From NCBI GenBank assembly GCA_003567115.1, contig PXAP01000101.1:1-8591 (forward strand): a stretch of DNA of 8,591 nt. Direction: 5' to 3'. Under the pieces are notes generated by a model, which was given only the letters and a program-made list of their open reading frames with translations, was not told the DNA's origin and made no database searches. Origin of the DNA: Bacteroidota bacterium (GTDB taxonomy: Bacteria; Bacteroidota; Bacteroidia; Bacteroidales; PUMT01). This document shows positions 1 to 7,221 of the stretch, in pieces. How positions within the stretch are numbered: the first letter of the stretch is position 1; every line of letters starts with the position of its first letter. The position numbers and the translations under genes are program-made.

Positions 1-2
1 AC

Positions 3-1109
3 ACCTCCCTTTCGGGGAAATACGGGCTGGCGGGCCTCACCAAACGGTACAGCGAGATAGAGCTCCCCGAGATCCTGATTGCCGACATCCGTGAGGCAAG
101 GAAGAAAAAAAAGATGAAGGGACTCTTTACCCCGCAACTGCTGGAAGCGGTGGAAGAGGCCCTGTCACTCGGTGAGCAGGTGATCCTCTTCCAGAACCGA
201 CGGGGCTATGCTCCCTGGATCGAATGCAACGACTGCGGATGGGTGCCCGTATGCAGCCATTGCGATGTAAGCCTCACCTTCCACAAGGCGGGCAGGCAGA
301 TGGTATGCCACTATTGCGGGACATCGGTGAAGCCCCCTCCCGCCTGCCGGGAATGCGGCAGCACCGCCCTGCAGACAAGGGGCTTCGGGACAGAAAAAAT
401 TGAAGATGAGATCTCCCTTTTCTTTCCGCAGGCAAGGGTGGGAAGGCTTGACCTGGATTCGGCAAGGGGCCGCAAGGGGCATGAAAGGATCATCGGCAGG
501 TTCGAAGAGGGAAAGATCGACATACTGGCGGGAACGCAAATGGTTGCCAAGGGGCTTGATTTCGGGAGGGTATCCCTTGTAGGCATACTCAACGCCGACA
601 ATATGCTTCTGTTCCCCGACTTCAGGGCGCATGAGAGGAGTTTCCAGCTCATGTCACAGGTTGCCGGCAGGGCGGGCAGAAAAGTCAAACGGGGCAAAGT
701 GGTCATCCAGACCGGATTCCCGGCCCACCCGGTCATACGAAACATCGTTGAGAACAACCTGGAAAGGCACTTCAGCGAGCTGCTTGCCGAGCGCCGCCAG
801 TTCAGGTACCCCCCCTATGTCCGGCTCATAAAACTGTTTGTCAGGGATAAGAACCGTGATGTTGCCGAAGAGGCCGCCACGCTGCTGGCCGGCCTGCTCA
901 GGGAGAAGTTCGGCAACAGGGTGCTGGGGCCTGAATACCCGCCGGTGGGCCGGGTACAGAACCGCTACATAATGAATATCCTTCTAAAGATCGAAAAGGG
1001 GGCCGACCTCACCAGGGCACGCGGGCTGATCGGGGCAGAGATCAGCCGCCTCCGTTCAAAGCCCGGCCTCAGAACCTGCACCGTCTATCCCGACGTCGAC
1101 CCGGTATGA
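3..1109 (+). CDS. priA: Primosomal protein N' (PriA replication-restart helicase), C-terminal part, 5' truncated
   Basis: PriA is a superfamily 2 3'-to-5' DNA helicase that recognises abandoned replication forks and starts reloading of the replicative helicase. The reading frame is open from base 3. The Met codon at 114 is internal: the preceding residues (GKYGLAGLTKRY, then LPEILIADIREA) are typical PriA sequence, so the true start is upstream of the window. About 368 residues are present, roughly the C-terminal 45% of a usual PriA. Four CxxC pairs (CNDC, CSHC, CHYC, CREC; bases 225-356) form the two-zinc module inserted in the helicase core. Helicase motif V is GTQMVAKGLDF and motif VI is QVAGRAGR (657-680). 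The C-terminal domain ends at a TGA at 1107. The gene converges on hsp20, 95 bp away stop to stop. Its base composition is GC-richer than most of the minus-strand block. Identification is secure from the motifs. Confidence 0.97.
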   Translation, partial: TSLSGKYGLAGLTKRYSEIELPEILIADIREARKKKKMKGLFTPQLLEAVEEALSLGEQVILFQNRRGYAPWIECNDCGWVPVCSHCDVSLTFHKAGRQMVCHYCGTSVKPPPACRECGSTALQTRGFGTEKIEDEISLFFPQARVGRLDLDSARGRKGHERIIGRFEEGKIDILAGTQMVAKGLDFGRVSLVGILNADNMLLFPDFRAHERSFQLMSQVAGRAGRKVKRGKVVIQTGFPAHPVIRNIVENNLERHFSELLAERRQFRYPPYVRLIKLFVRDKNRDVAEEAATLLAGLLREKFGNRVLGPEYPPVGRVQNRYIMNILLKIEKGADLTRARGLIGAEISRLRSKPGLRTCTVYPDVDPV

Positions 1110-1145
1110 ACAGTTTTTATGAATCCCCATGTTACTACATTACAC

Positions 1146-1177
1146 AAAAAATTCCGGTCACACATGGTAACCGGAAT
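1146..1177 (-). terminator. Intrinsic terminator of the hsp20 gene
   Basis: An 8-bp perfect stem (ATTCCGGT at 1151-1158 with ACCGGAAT at 1170-1177) closes an 11-nt loop. Read on the minus strand it runs directly into a run of six T (A at 1146-1151 on the plus strand). It lies 28 bp past the hsp20 stop codon, which is the arrangement expected for a Rho-independent terminator. Read on the plus strand the hairpin is followed only by a mixed CT/AT-rich stretch, so it may also help end priA transcription, but less convincingly. Confidence 0.8.
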
Positions 1178-1204
1178 CCTCTGAATATTATTCTTTTCTA
1201 AGAA

Positions 1205-1639
1205 TTACCCTATCTTGATCTTCTTTGGCGGTTTCTCTTTGGCTTCCTCTTTTTTCGGGATAGAAATGTTCAGCACGCCATCCTTGTGACTGGCGCTGAT
1301 ATTATCGGTATCTACCGATTCGGGAAGACTGAAAGAGCGCTTAAATGCACTGTAGGAAAACTCACGCCTCATAATCTTTTCATCCTTCTTCTCATTTTCC
1401 TGGCGCTTTTCGGACGAAATAAACAACACATTGTCCTTTACATCAATCGAAAAATCATTTTTGTCCAGCCCGGGTGCTGCCACCTCAATCCTGAAATCAT
1501 TCTTGCCTTCGATTATATTTACCGCAGGAATGCAAATACCGGTCTGATAGTCATCAAAAAAATCCGAAAGCATATCCTTGCCAAAAAAATCATCTACAAT
1601 GCTTGGCATTGAACTTCTTCTGTTAAATACTGGTAACAT
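1205..1639 (-). CDS. Small heat-shock protein, Hsp20/alpha-crystallin family
   Basis: This is an ATP-independent cytoplasmic holdase chaperone that binds unfolding proteins and forms oligomers. The 144 residues give a short N-terminal arm (MLPVFNRRSS onward, rich in D and F), an alpha-crystallin domain at about residues 38-130 with the hallmark GVLNISIPK (121-129), and a lysine-rich tail ending IKIG. That tail carries the I-x-I motif (I141, I143) that docks into neighbouring subunits. An upstream in-frame ATG at 1672 would add 11 residues. I chose the start at 1639 because a strong AAAGGAGG lies 8 nt before it, and that site would fall inside the longer version. The gene stands alone, with 474 bp of non-coding DNA upstream and its own terminator downstream. 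No CIRCE-type operator and no exact TAnnTTTG box was found upstream, so the regulation of this likely stress-induced gene is not readable here. Confidence 0.95.
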   Translation of the reverse strand: MLPVFNRRSSMPSIVDDFFGKDMLSDFFDDYQTGICIPAVNIIEGKNDFRIEVAAPGLDKNDFSIDVKDNVLFISSEKRQENEKKDEKIMRREFSYSAFKRSFSLPESVDTDNISASHKDGVLNISIPKKEEAKEKPPKKIKIG

Positions 1640-1646
1640 AGCCTGG

Positions 1647-1656
1647 TCCTCCTTTT
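1647..1656 (-). promoter_or_regulatory. Ribosome binding site of hsp20 (decides the start codon)
   Basis: On the minus strand this reads AAAGGAGGA, with AGGAGG ending 8 nt before the ATG at 1639. It is a near-perfect anti-Shine-Dalgarno match and much stronger than the sites before parE or aroK in this window. It fixes the hsp20 start at 1639 instead of the upstream ATG at 1672. Confidence 0.85.
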
Positions 1657-1755
1657 GTTTTTGGTTAAACATGATTTTTAATTAACCTGAATATTTTTTC
1701 TGTTTAACTGTTTTAAAAACAATTTTTATACCAGGGCTGTTTTATACAGGACTTT

Positions 1756-1768
1756 TGCCATTATGGCA
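1756..1768. repeat. 13-nt palindrome TGCCAT-T-ATGGCA upstream of hsp20
   Basis: Two 6-nt arms are perfect reverse complements around a single central T. A third TGCCAT follows at 1788-1793. It lies about 117 bp upstream of the hsp20 start codon, where an operator could sit. A dyad this short could arise by chance in AT-rich DNA, and no known regulator is recognised from it. Confidence 0.4.
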
Positions 1769-1823
1769 CCCAAGATTCATTAATAGCTGCCATATTTTCA
1801 GTCCGGTTTGTCAGCAAAATTTC

Positions 1824-1845
1824 GGATTTCTTATATAAGAAATCC
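1824..1845. repeat. Perfect 22-bp palindrome in the aroK-hsp20 gap
   Basis: The left half GGATTTCTTAT (1824-1834) is followed without any spacer by its exact reverse complement ATAAGAAATCC (1835-1845). The symmetry stops at both flanks (C at 1823, T at 1846). With no loop and an AT-rich centre, it is better suited to binding a symmetric protein dimer, or to cruciform extrusion, than to acting as an RNA terminator. It is 185 bp upstream of the hsp20 start codon and about 270 bp past the aroK stop. The binding protein, if any, is unknown. Confidence 0.6.
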
Positions 1846-1957
1846 TCATCAATGAATTTCACAAACGGTTATGTAAAAAACATCAAGGTTTCATCCGTTC
1901 AGGGCACTAAGTACCGATAGTATGCAAAACATAATACATTGAAATTTAATTTGATTA

Positions 1958-2021
1958 ACCTGCTTTATACAGATAAAGCAATTGACCAATTATGCCGGTA
2001 TAAAGAGATTTTGAAGCAGGT
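1958..2021. repeat. Nested, mutually exclusive inverted repeats in the aroK-hsp20 gap
   Basis: TGCTTTAT (1961-1968) and ATAAAGCA (1973-1980) form a compact 8-bp hairpin with a 4-nt loop. The same left-arm bases can instead pair further away: CTTTATAC (1963-1970) with GTATAAAG (1998-2005), and ACCTGCTT (1958-1965) with AAGCAGGT (2014-2021). A small AATTG/CAATT dyad (1980-1991) sits between them. So the short hairpin competes with a longer bulged stem. The dyads are symmetrical, so either strand could fold this way. No U-run follows on the minus strand, which argues against a simple aroK terminator. Confidence 0.45.
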
Positions 2022-2113
2022 AGGGAAAAAAGCCGCAGTAAGGGGAAAAAATCAACAATTTGCCCCATGGCCTTATGAATCGCTCATTTTACTTCGTAAG
2101 CCGAAAAAATAAT

Positions 2114-2632
2114 TCACTCTGCCTCACCTGTCAGGGGGGCAATAAGGCTCAGCAAATCATTTATATCAAACCTGTCGGCATCGTAAATGATATCGCACTG
2201 GCGGTACCAGCCCTCCCTGCCGGCAAGCAGCTTTCTTATGTAATTTTTAAGCTCTTCCCCCTGCATGCCGGCAACAAGGGGCCGGGAAGAAGGCCCGCCG
2301 GAAAGGCGCCGGGCCAGCAGCTCCGGTGAAACTTTGAGATAGATGGTAATACCGGCCGATTTCATCTTTTGCATATTGTCATGGAAACAAGCCGTGCCCC
2401 CGCCACAGGCTATTACCATGTTCCGCCCTTCAAGAACGCTTTCCAGCACCTCCGCCTCAACTTTTCTGAAATAATCTTCTCCTTTCCGGGCAAAAATTTC
2501 CGTTACCTCCATCCCTTCCCGCTCTTCAATCAGTACATCCAGGTCGGCAAATTCATACCATAACCTCTCTGCCAGTAAACGGCCGGTAGTTGTTTTTCCG
2601 CTACCCATAAATCCAATCAGAAAAATAAGCAC
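2114..2632 (-). CDS. aroK: Shikimate kinase
   Basis: It transfers phosphate from ATP to the 3-hydroxyl of shikimate, the fifth step of the shikimate pathway to chorismate and the aromatic amino acids. The 172 residues are the usual length for the family. Visible motifs are the P-loop GFMGSGKT (residues 7-14), the shikimate-binding DLD (30-32), FRKVE with R56, the GGG of the substrate site (77-79), the lid arginine in RPLV (R117), and R139 in AGREGWY. The start is GTG at 2632. The frame is open further upstream, to about 2701, but has no ATG, and the P-loop begins only a few residues in, so a later start is unlikely. No clear Shine-Dalgarno precedes it. It lies 52 bp after parC on the same strand and is probably co-transcribed with parE-parC, although no functional link to topoisomerase is known. 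Confidence 0.96.
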   Translation of the reverse strand: MLIFLIGFMGSGKTTTGRLLAERLWYEFADLDVLIEEREGMEVTEIFARKGEDYFRKVEAEVLESVLEGRNMVIACGGGTACFHDNMQKMKSAGITIYLKVSPELLARRLSGGPSSRPLVAGMQGEELKNYIRKLLAGREGWYRQCDIIYDADRFDINDLLSLIAPLTGEAE

Positions 2633-2684
2633 AGTACAGTGATTTTTATATTTAACCGCACCAAAAAGACTTGCCAGCCAACTG

Positions 2685-5297
2685 TTAAAGATCGAGTCTC
2701 ATTTGTTTATTATCTGCCCTGTCAGGTTCGCCAGACCCCCCGGCCTCGTCAGGTTCCACCTCCTGCCCGGTTCCGGCAACAGGTTCCAGCTCCCGAATCA
2801 GTGACACCTCATATTTGGTAAGTCTCTTTCCTCTTGCCCTGTAACTCTTGACTCCTATGAAATCGGCCACCTCTATTATCTCGCTGTCCCGGTCCTTGTT
2901 CCTGCCGCCAAATTTAACCTCCAGCCGGGGATATTCCACCTCGGTAAACCTTACAAGTATTGAATCTTTATGCTCACCGATAAAACTGCTGAGCTTATCG
3001 ACTGGATCAAAGGTAAAGCGCTTAACATAATGAAATTTCTTTTCCCCGTCATAGTATACAGCCGAGAAAACTTTGCCATATCTGTATTTCTCAACCAAAA
3101 TAATATCATCTTCATAATGGTTGGAAACATCAAAACCGGAAAGCCGGAACCTCCCTGACCCGGTAACTGCAAGCAGGCGGTCGTCTCTGTTGAACTCACC
3201 AAGATACCTGCCCCTGCCATCGGTATTAAGCCGGTTTATATCCCCGTCAAACCAGATTCTCACCCCGCCAAGGGTAGACTCTCCCTTTTCTTTCAGCAGG
3301 ACCTTGTGCACGGCATGTCTGGTAAGAATATTTCCTATGGAGTTTTTCCCCTTTATGGCGATTTCGCCAAAGTCCAGTTCAATAACCAGGTTCTTCAGAC
3401 GGGGCTTGGGCTTAAGGTAAACCTTCACAACCTCAGCCTCGCCGTTGGGATTGGCACTTAAATAGATGATCCTTGATTTATCCGCCCCCCTGGTGATGTT
3501 ATATTCCTTGTCACGGGTGAGCCCATGAACCGCTGCTCTTTTCATCATAAAGGCTCCCCTGGGTCCGTCACGGTATATAATATTATATATTGTACGTTTA
3601 TCATTTTTTTTGAATACTGCAATATGTATAATATTCTTGCCGACAAAAAGCTTGTCTGCAACCCTGGTAACCAGGTAACTGCCATCCTGTCTGAAAACAA
3701 TTATATCATCTATATCCGAACAATCACAAACATATTCGTCTTTTTTCAGGCCTGTCCCGGCAAAGCCTTCTGCACGGTTTACATGCAGCTTCTCATTGGC
3801 CACTGCGACCTTGGTTGCCTCAATGGTATCAAAGCTCCGTATCTCTGTCTTACGTTCCCTTCCCTTCCCGTATTTCTTTTTTATCTGTTTGTAATAATTA
3901 ACAGCAAAAGGAATAAGGTTCCTGAGGTGATTCCTGACCTCTTCCATCTCTTTTTCAACAGATTTTATATGTTCTTCAGCCTTTTTTACATCATATTTGG
4001 AAATCCTCTTTATCCTTATCTCGGTAAGCTTTATTATGTCATCACCTGTAACTTCCCTTAAAAGCAGTTTTTTATACGGCTCCAGTTCCCTGTCTATTGT
4101 TTCCAGAACCGACTCCCAGGTTTCGCAATCCTCAATGCTCAGGTAGATACGGTTTTCTATAAATATCTTCTCCAGCGACGACAGGTGCCAGATTTCCGAA
4201 AGTTCAGACAACCTTATCTCCAGCTCCTGCCTGAGCAGCCTTACAGTATGGTCGGTGCTTATTTTCAGCATTTCTGTTACTCCCGGGAATCTGGGTTTAT
4301 CATCTTCTATAACACATGAATTGGGAGAGATGGAAACCTCGCAGTCGGTAAAGGCGTAAAGGGCATCAATGGTCTTGTCGGGTGATATCCCGGGAGCCAG
4401 GTGAACGAGGATTTCTACATTGCCGGCGGTATTATCATCAATCTTCCTTATTTTTATCTTACCCTTTTCGTTGGCTTTCAATATGGAGTCAATGACCGAG
4501 CCTGTGGTTTTTCCATAAGGAATATCATTAATTACCAGAGTCTTCTTATCAAGCTTGGAGATCTTTGACCTTACACGTACCACCCCGCCCCTGATTCCGT
4601 CATTATAACGGGAAAAATCCGCCAGTCCCCCGCCCGGAAAATCCGGAAATAATTCAAATTTCTTCCTCTGCAGATAGGCAACCGATGCATCTATCAACTC
4701 ATTGAAATTATGAGGCAGAATCCTGGAAGCCAGTCCCACTGCAATACCCTCAACCCCCTGGGCCAGCAGCAAGGGAAATTTAACGGGAAGGGTCAGGGGC
4801 TCCTTATTGCGGCCGTCGTATGATAATTTCCATGTGGTTGTTTTCGGATTGAAAACCACCTCCAGGGCAAAGGGTGACAATCTTGCTTCAATATAACGCG
4901 AAGCAGCCGCTCCGTCGCCGGTGAGAAGATTCCCCCAGTTCCCCTGGGTATCAATTAGCAAATCCTTCTGTCCAAGCTGCACAAGAGCATCGCCGATTGA
5001 AGCATCACCATGCGGGTGGTACTGCATGGTATATCCTATGATATTGGCAACCTTGTTGAACCGGCCGTCATCAAGCTTTTTCATGGCATGCAGAATACGC
5101 CGGTGTACCGGTTTCAGTCCGTCATGCAGGTGAGGTACTGCACGCTCAAGAATTACATATGAGGCATAATCAAGGAACCAGTCCCTGTACATGCCGGAAA
5201 GATGAATAATTCTGGGGAAATCATTATCCCTGCCATCCTTGTTGTCATCTGAGGATATTTTCCCGTTATGTCCGTTTAATTTATCCGGTTCTTCCAT
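2685..5297 (-). CDS. parC: DNA topoisomerase IV subunit A (ParC-type)
   Basis: This is the DNA-cleaving subunit of topoisomerase IV, which with ParE unlinks daughter chromosomes and relaxes supercoils. It has 870 residues. After a hydrophilic, acidic N-terminal tail (about 1-27) comes the winged-helix cleavage domain with LKPVHRRILHAM (61-72), the quinolone-region motif YHPHGDASIGD (93-103) and the catalytic SRY with R134 and Y135. A tower/coiled-coil region follows (about 340-480, charged helices). The C-terminal third is a divergent beta-rich domain in which no canonical gyrase box (QRRGGKG) is seen. This and the pairing with parE favour topoisomerase IV over gyrase. An acidic tail ends in MRLDL. 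The ATG at 5297 is preceded by AAGGA 5 nt upstream. The gene is 56 bp downstream of parE. A GyrA-like naming remains possible because the families overlap. The Ala at the usual quinolone-contact Ser is noted under findings. Confidence 0.95.
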   Translation of the reverse strand: MEEPDKLNGHNGKISSDDNKDGRDNDFPRIIHLSGMYRDWFLDYASYVILERAVPHLHDGLKPVHRRILHAMKKLDDGRFNKVANIIGYTMQYHPHGDASIGDALVQLGQKDLLIDTQGNWGNLLTGDGAAASRYIEARLSPFALEVVFNPKTTTWKLSYDGRNKEPLTLPVKFPLLLAQGVEGIAVGLASRILPHNFNELIDASVAYLQRKKFELFPDFPGGGLADFSRYNDGIRGGVVRVRSKISKLDKKTLVINDIPYGKTTGSVIDSILKANEKGKIKIRKIDDNTAGNVEILVHLAPGISPDKTIDALYAFTDCEVSISPNSCVIEDDKPRFPGVTEMLKISTDHTVRLLRQELEIRLSELSEIWHLSSLEKIFIENRIYLSIEDCETWESVLETIDRELEPYKKLLLREVTGDDIIKLTEIRIKRISKYDVKKAEEHIKSVEKEMEEVRNHLRNLIPFAVNYYKQIKKKYGKGRERKTEIRSFDTIEATKVAVANEKLHVNRAEGFAGTGLKKDEYVCDCSDIDDIIVFRQDGSYLVTRVADKLFVGKNIIHIAVFKKNDKRTIYNIIYRDGPRGAFMMKRAAVHGLTRDKEYNITRGADKSRIIYLSANPNGEAEVVKVYLKPKPRLKNLVIELDFGEIAIKGKNSIGNILTRHAVHKVLLKEKGESTLGGVRIWFDGDINRLNTDGRGRYLGEFNRDDRLLAVTGSGRFRLSGFDVSNHYEDDIILVEKYRYGKVFSAVYYDGEKKFHYVKRFTFDPVDKLSSFIGEHKDSILVRFTEVEYPRLEVKFGGRNKDRDSEIIEVADFIGVKSYRARGKRLTKYEVSLIRELEPVAGTGQEVEPDEAGGSGEPDRADNKQMRLDL

Positions 5298-5353
5298 CTG
5301 TATCCTTGTTCCTCTTTTTGAAACACCCCTGAATTTAAAGGGGGCACTTAAAC

Positions 5354-7204
5354 TTATTCAGCCGCTCCGGTACCTATCACATCTTCATACACTCTCAGAT
5401 TCTCTATAATAAAATCCTGCCGCTCCGGATTGTTCTTTCCCATATAAAAAGAGAGCATATCTGCAATCATATCATCCCTGGTAAGCTGAACCGGCTCAAG
5501 CCGCATATCTTTCCCAATGAAATGTTTAAACTCATCGGGAGAGATCTCCCCCAGTCCCTTGAACCTTGTTATCTCCGTCTTACCGCCCAGCTTTTTCTCT
5601 GCCTTGCATTTTTCAGATTCCGAATAGCAGTAGTGAGTCTTACTTTTATTGCGAACCCTGAAAAGCGGGGTTTGCAATATATAAAGATGCCCGTTCTTGA
5701 TAAGATCGGGGAAAAACTGCAGGAAAAAGGTAATCAGCAAAAGACGTATATGCATACCGTCAACATCTGCATCGGTGGCAATAACCACATTATTGTACCT
5801 CAGCTCCTCAATGCCGTTTTCAATGTTGAGGGCTGACTGCAGAAGGTTGAACTCCTCGTTCTCGTAAACTATCTTCTTGGTCAGCCCGAAAGTATTGAGC
5901 GGTTTGCCCTTCAGACTGAAAACAGCCTGGGTGTTCACATCACGCGATTTTGTTATTGAACCGCTTGCCGAGTCACCTTCGGTGATGAATATGGTTGCAT
6001 CCAGCCTGCGCTCGTCATTGGTATTCCAGTGAACCCTGCAATCCCTCAGCTTCTTGTTGTGAAGGCCGGCTTTTTTTGCCCGTTCTCGGGCGATCTTCTT
6101 AATCCCCGATATGGCTCTTCTCTCCTTTTCAGATTCAATTATCCTGGCAAGAAGTATCTCGGCTGTTTCAGGATTCCTGTGCAGGTAATTATCAAGACTG
6201 GTACGTAAAAAATCCATGATAAAATTCCTCACCGAAGCCCCCCCCGGTTCAATATCCTTTGACCCCAGCTTGGTCTTGGTCTGCGACTCAAAAACCGGCT
6301 CCTCCACTTTAATACTTATTGCCGCAATAACCGAAGCCCTTATATCGGAGGCATCAAAGTCCCTCTTGTAAAAATCCCTTATCACCTTTACAAAAACCTC
6401 CTTGAATGCAATTAAATGGGTCCCTCCCTGACTGGTGTACTGGCCGTTAACAAAACTGTAGTACTCTTCTCCGTACTGCTTTTTGTGAGTGACTGCAACC
6501 TCGATCTCATCCCCCCGTAAATGGATAGCCGGATAGAGCCCCGGAGCACTCATATTCTCCTCAAGCATATCAAGCAGGCCGTTTTTCGAATTAAAATGCT
6601 TTCCGTTATACACAATGGTAAGGCCGGTGTTCAGGTAAACATAGTTTTTGAACATCCGCTCCAGGTATTCCGGTATAAAACGGAACTTACCAAAGATCTC
6701 CTGATCGGGGGTGAAAACTACCTTTGTGCCGTTGGCTTTACCGGACGGGGAAAGCTCCTTTTCATCCACAATTTCGCCTCTTGAAAATTCAACCAGCCTG
6801 CCGGTTTTTTCCCTGTACGACTCAATGACAAACTTCAGGGAAAGAGCATTGACGGCTTTTATACCCACTCCGTTAAGCCCTACCGTCTTTTTGAATACCT
6901 TCGAATCATATTTGGCGCCGGTATTCATTCTGGAGGCAACATCAACAATCTTGCCAAGAGGTATTCCCCTGCCATGATCCCTTATGGTCACCACTTTTTC
7001 ATTGATATCTATCCTGATGGTCTTGCCGAAGCCCATCATATACTCATCCACCGCATTGTCAAGCACCTCCTTTATGAGAAGGTATATACCGTCATCAAGC
7101 GAAGATCCGTCTCCCAGCTTTCCTATGTACATACCGGGCCTTTTCCGGATATGCTCCTTCCAGTCCAGTGTGCGAATGGTATCTTCAGAATATACTGCAG
7201 TCAT
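5354..7204 (-). CDS. parE: DNA topoisomerase IV subunit B (ParE-type ATPase)
   Basis: This is the ATPase subunit of topoisomerase IV: ATP binding closes the N-terminal gate to capture the second DNA duplex. From the ATG at 7204 it has 616 residues, typical for ParE and shorter than gyrases with an inserted domain. The GHKL ATPase domain shows KEVLDNAVDE (catalytic E46, Mg-binding N50), the DHGRGIP loop (77-82) and GLNGVGIKAVNALS (109-122). The transducer carries the QTK loop (308-310). The TOPRIM domain shows EGDSASG (E410) and DADVDG (D478, D480, D482), which bind the catalytic metals. The frame extends 23 residues further to a TTG at 7273, but family members start close to YSEDTIRTLDW, and a promoter-like box at 7222-7229 lies inside that extension. 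I therefore chose 7204, with a close-set AGGG before it. It is the first gene of the probable parE-parC-aroK unit. Confidence 0.95.
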   Translation of the reverse strand: MTAVYSEDTIRTLDWKEHIRKRPGMYIGKLGDGSSLDDGIYLLIKEVLDNAVDEYMMGFGKTIRIDINEKVVTIRDHGRGIPLGKIVDVASRMNTGAKYDSKVFKKTVGLNGVGIKAVNALSLKFVIESYREKTGRLVEFSRGEIVDEKELSPSGKANGTKVVFTPDQEIFGKFRFIPEYLERMFKNYVYLNTGLTIVYNGKHFNSKNGLLDMLEENMSAPGLYPAIHLRGDEIEVAVTHKKQYGEEYYSFVNGQYTSQGGTHLIAFKEVFVKVIRDFYKRDFDASDIRASVIAAISIKVEEPVFESQTKTKLGSKDIEPGGASVRNFIMDFLRTSLDNYLHRNPETAEILLARIIESEKERRAISGIKKIARERAKKAGLHNKKLRDCRVHWNTNDERRLDATIFITEGDSASGSITKSRDVNTQAVFSLKGKPLNTFGLTKKIVYENEEFNLLQSALNIENGIEELRYNNVVIATDADVDGMHIRLLLITFFLQFFPDLIKNGHLYILQTPLFRVRNKSKTHYCYSESEKCKAEKKLGGKTEITRFKGLGEISPDEFKHFIGKDMRLEPVQLTRDDMIADMLSFYMGKNNPERQDFIIENLRVYEDVIGTGAAE

Positions 7205-7221
7205 GATCCCTGAAATTTCTG

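Larger units (their letters stand above)
1640..2113. other. AT-rich intergenic stretch between aroK and hsp20, no supported gene
   Basis: These 474 bases carry no credible coding region; the longest start-to-stop reading frame I noticed by eye encodes 22 residues without a ribosome binding site. The stretch must hold the hsp20 promoter, but no exact TAnnTTTG box is present on the minus strand. It contains several inverted repeats, listed separately: a 13-nt palindrome at 1756, a perfect 22-bp palindrome at 1824, and nested, mutually exclusive hairpins at 1958-2021. A near-repeat, TTTATAC(C)AGG, occurs around 1725 and 1741, and TTTATACAG recurs at 1964. No clear U-run terminator follows aroK. 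A decayed gene or a small RNA cannot be excluded. Confidence 0.6.

Noticed and set aside
165..757. Long minus-strand reading frames opposite priA
   Set aside because: They overlap the conserved PriA zinc and helicase motifs on the other strand. Their length follows from the GC-rich codon use of priA.
1640..1672. 11-residue N-terminal extension of Hsp20 from the ATG at 1672
   Set aside because: The extension contains the strong AAAGGAGG that is correctly spaced for the ATG at 1639, and family members begin near MLPVFNRR.
1852..1920. 22-codon plus-strand reading frame in the aroK-hsp20 gap
   Set aside because: It is very short, has no ribosome binding site and no recognisable similarity; chance is the simpler explanation.
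2060..2329. Plus-strand frame of 89 codons spanning the aroK 3' end
   Set aside because: It is mostly antisense to aroK, with no supporting start context and no recognisable domain.
3525..4061. 178-codon plus-strand reading frame opposite parC
   Set aside because: It lies wholly antisense to conserved parC coding sequence, and its hydrophobic, low-information translation is typical of a shadow frame.
5326..5343. Possible terminator hairpin CCCCT/AGGGG between parE and parC
   Set aside because: The stem is only 5 bp with an 8-nt loop and no T-run follows on the minus strand. It would not be expected to separate parC transcription from parE.
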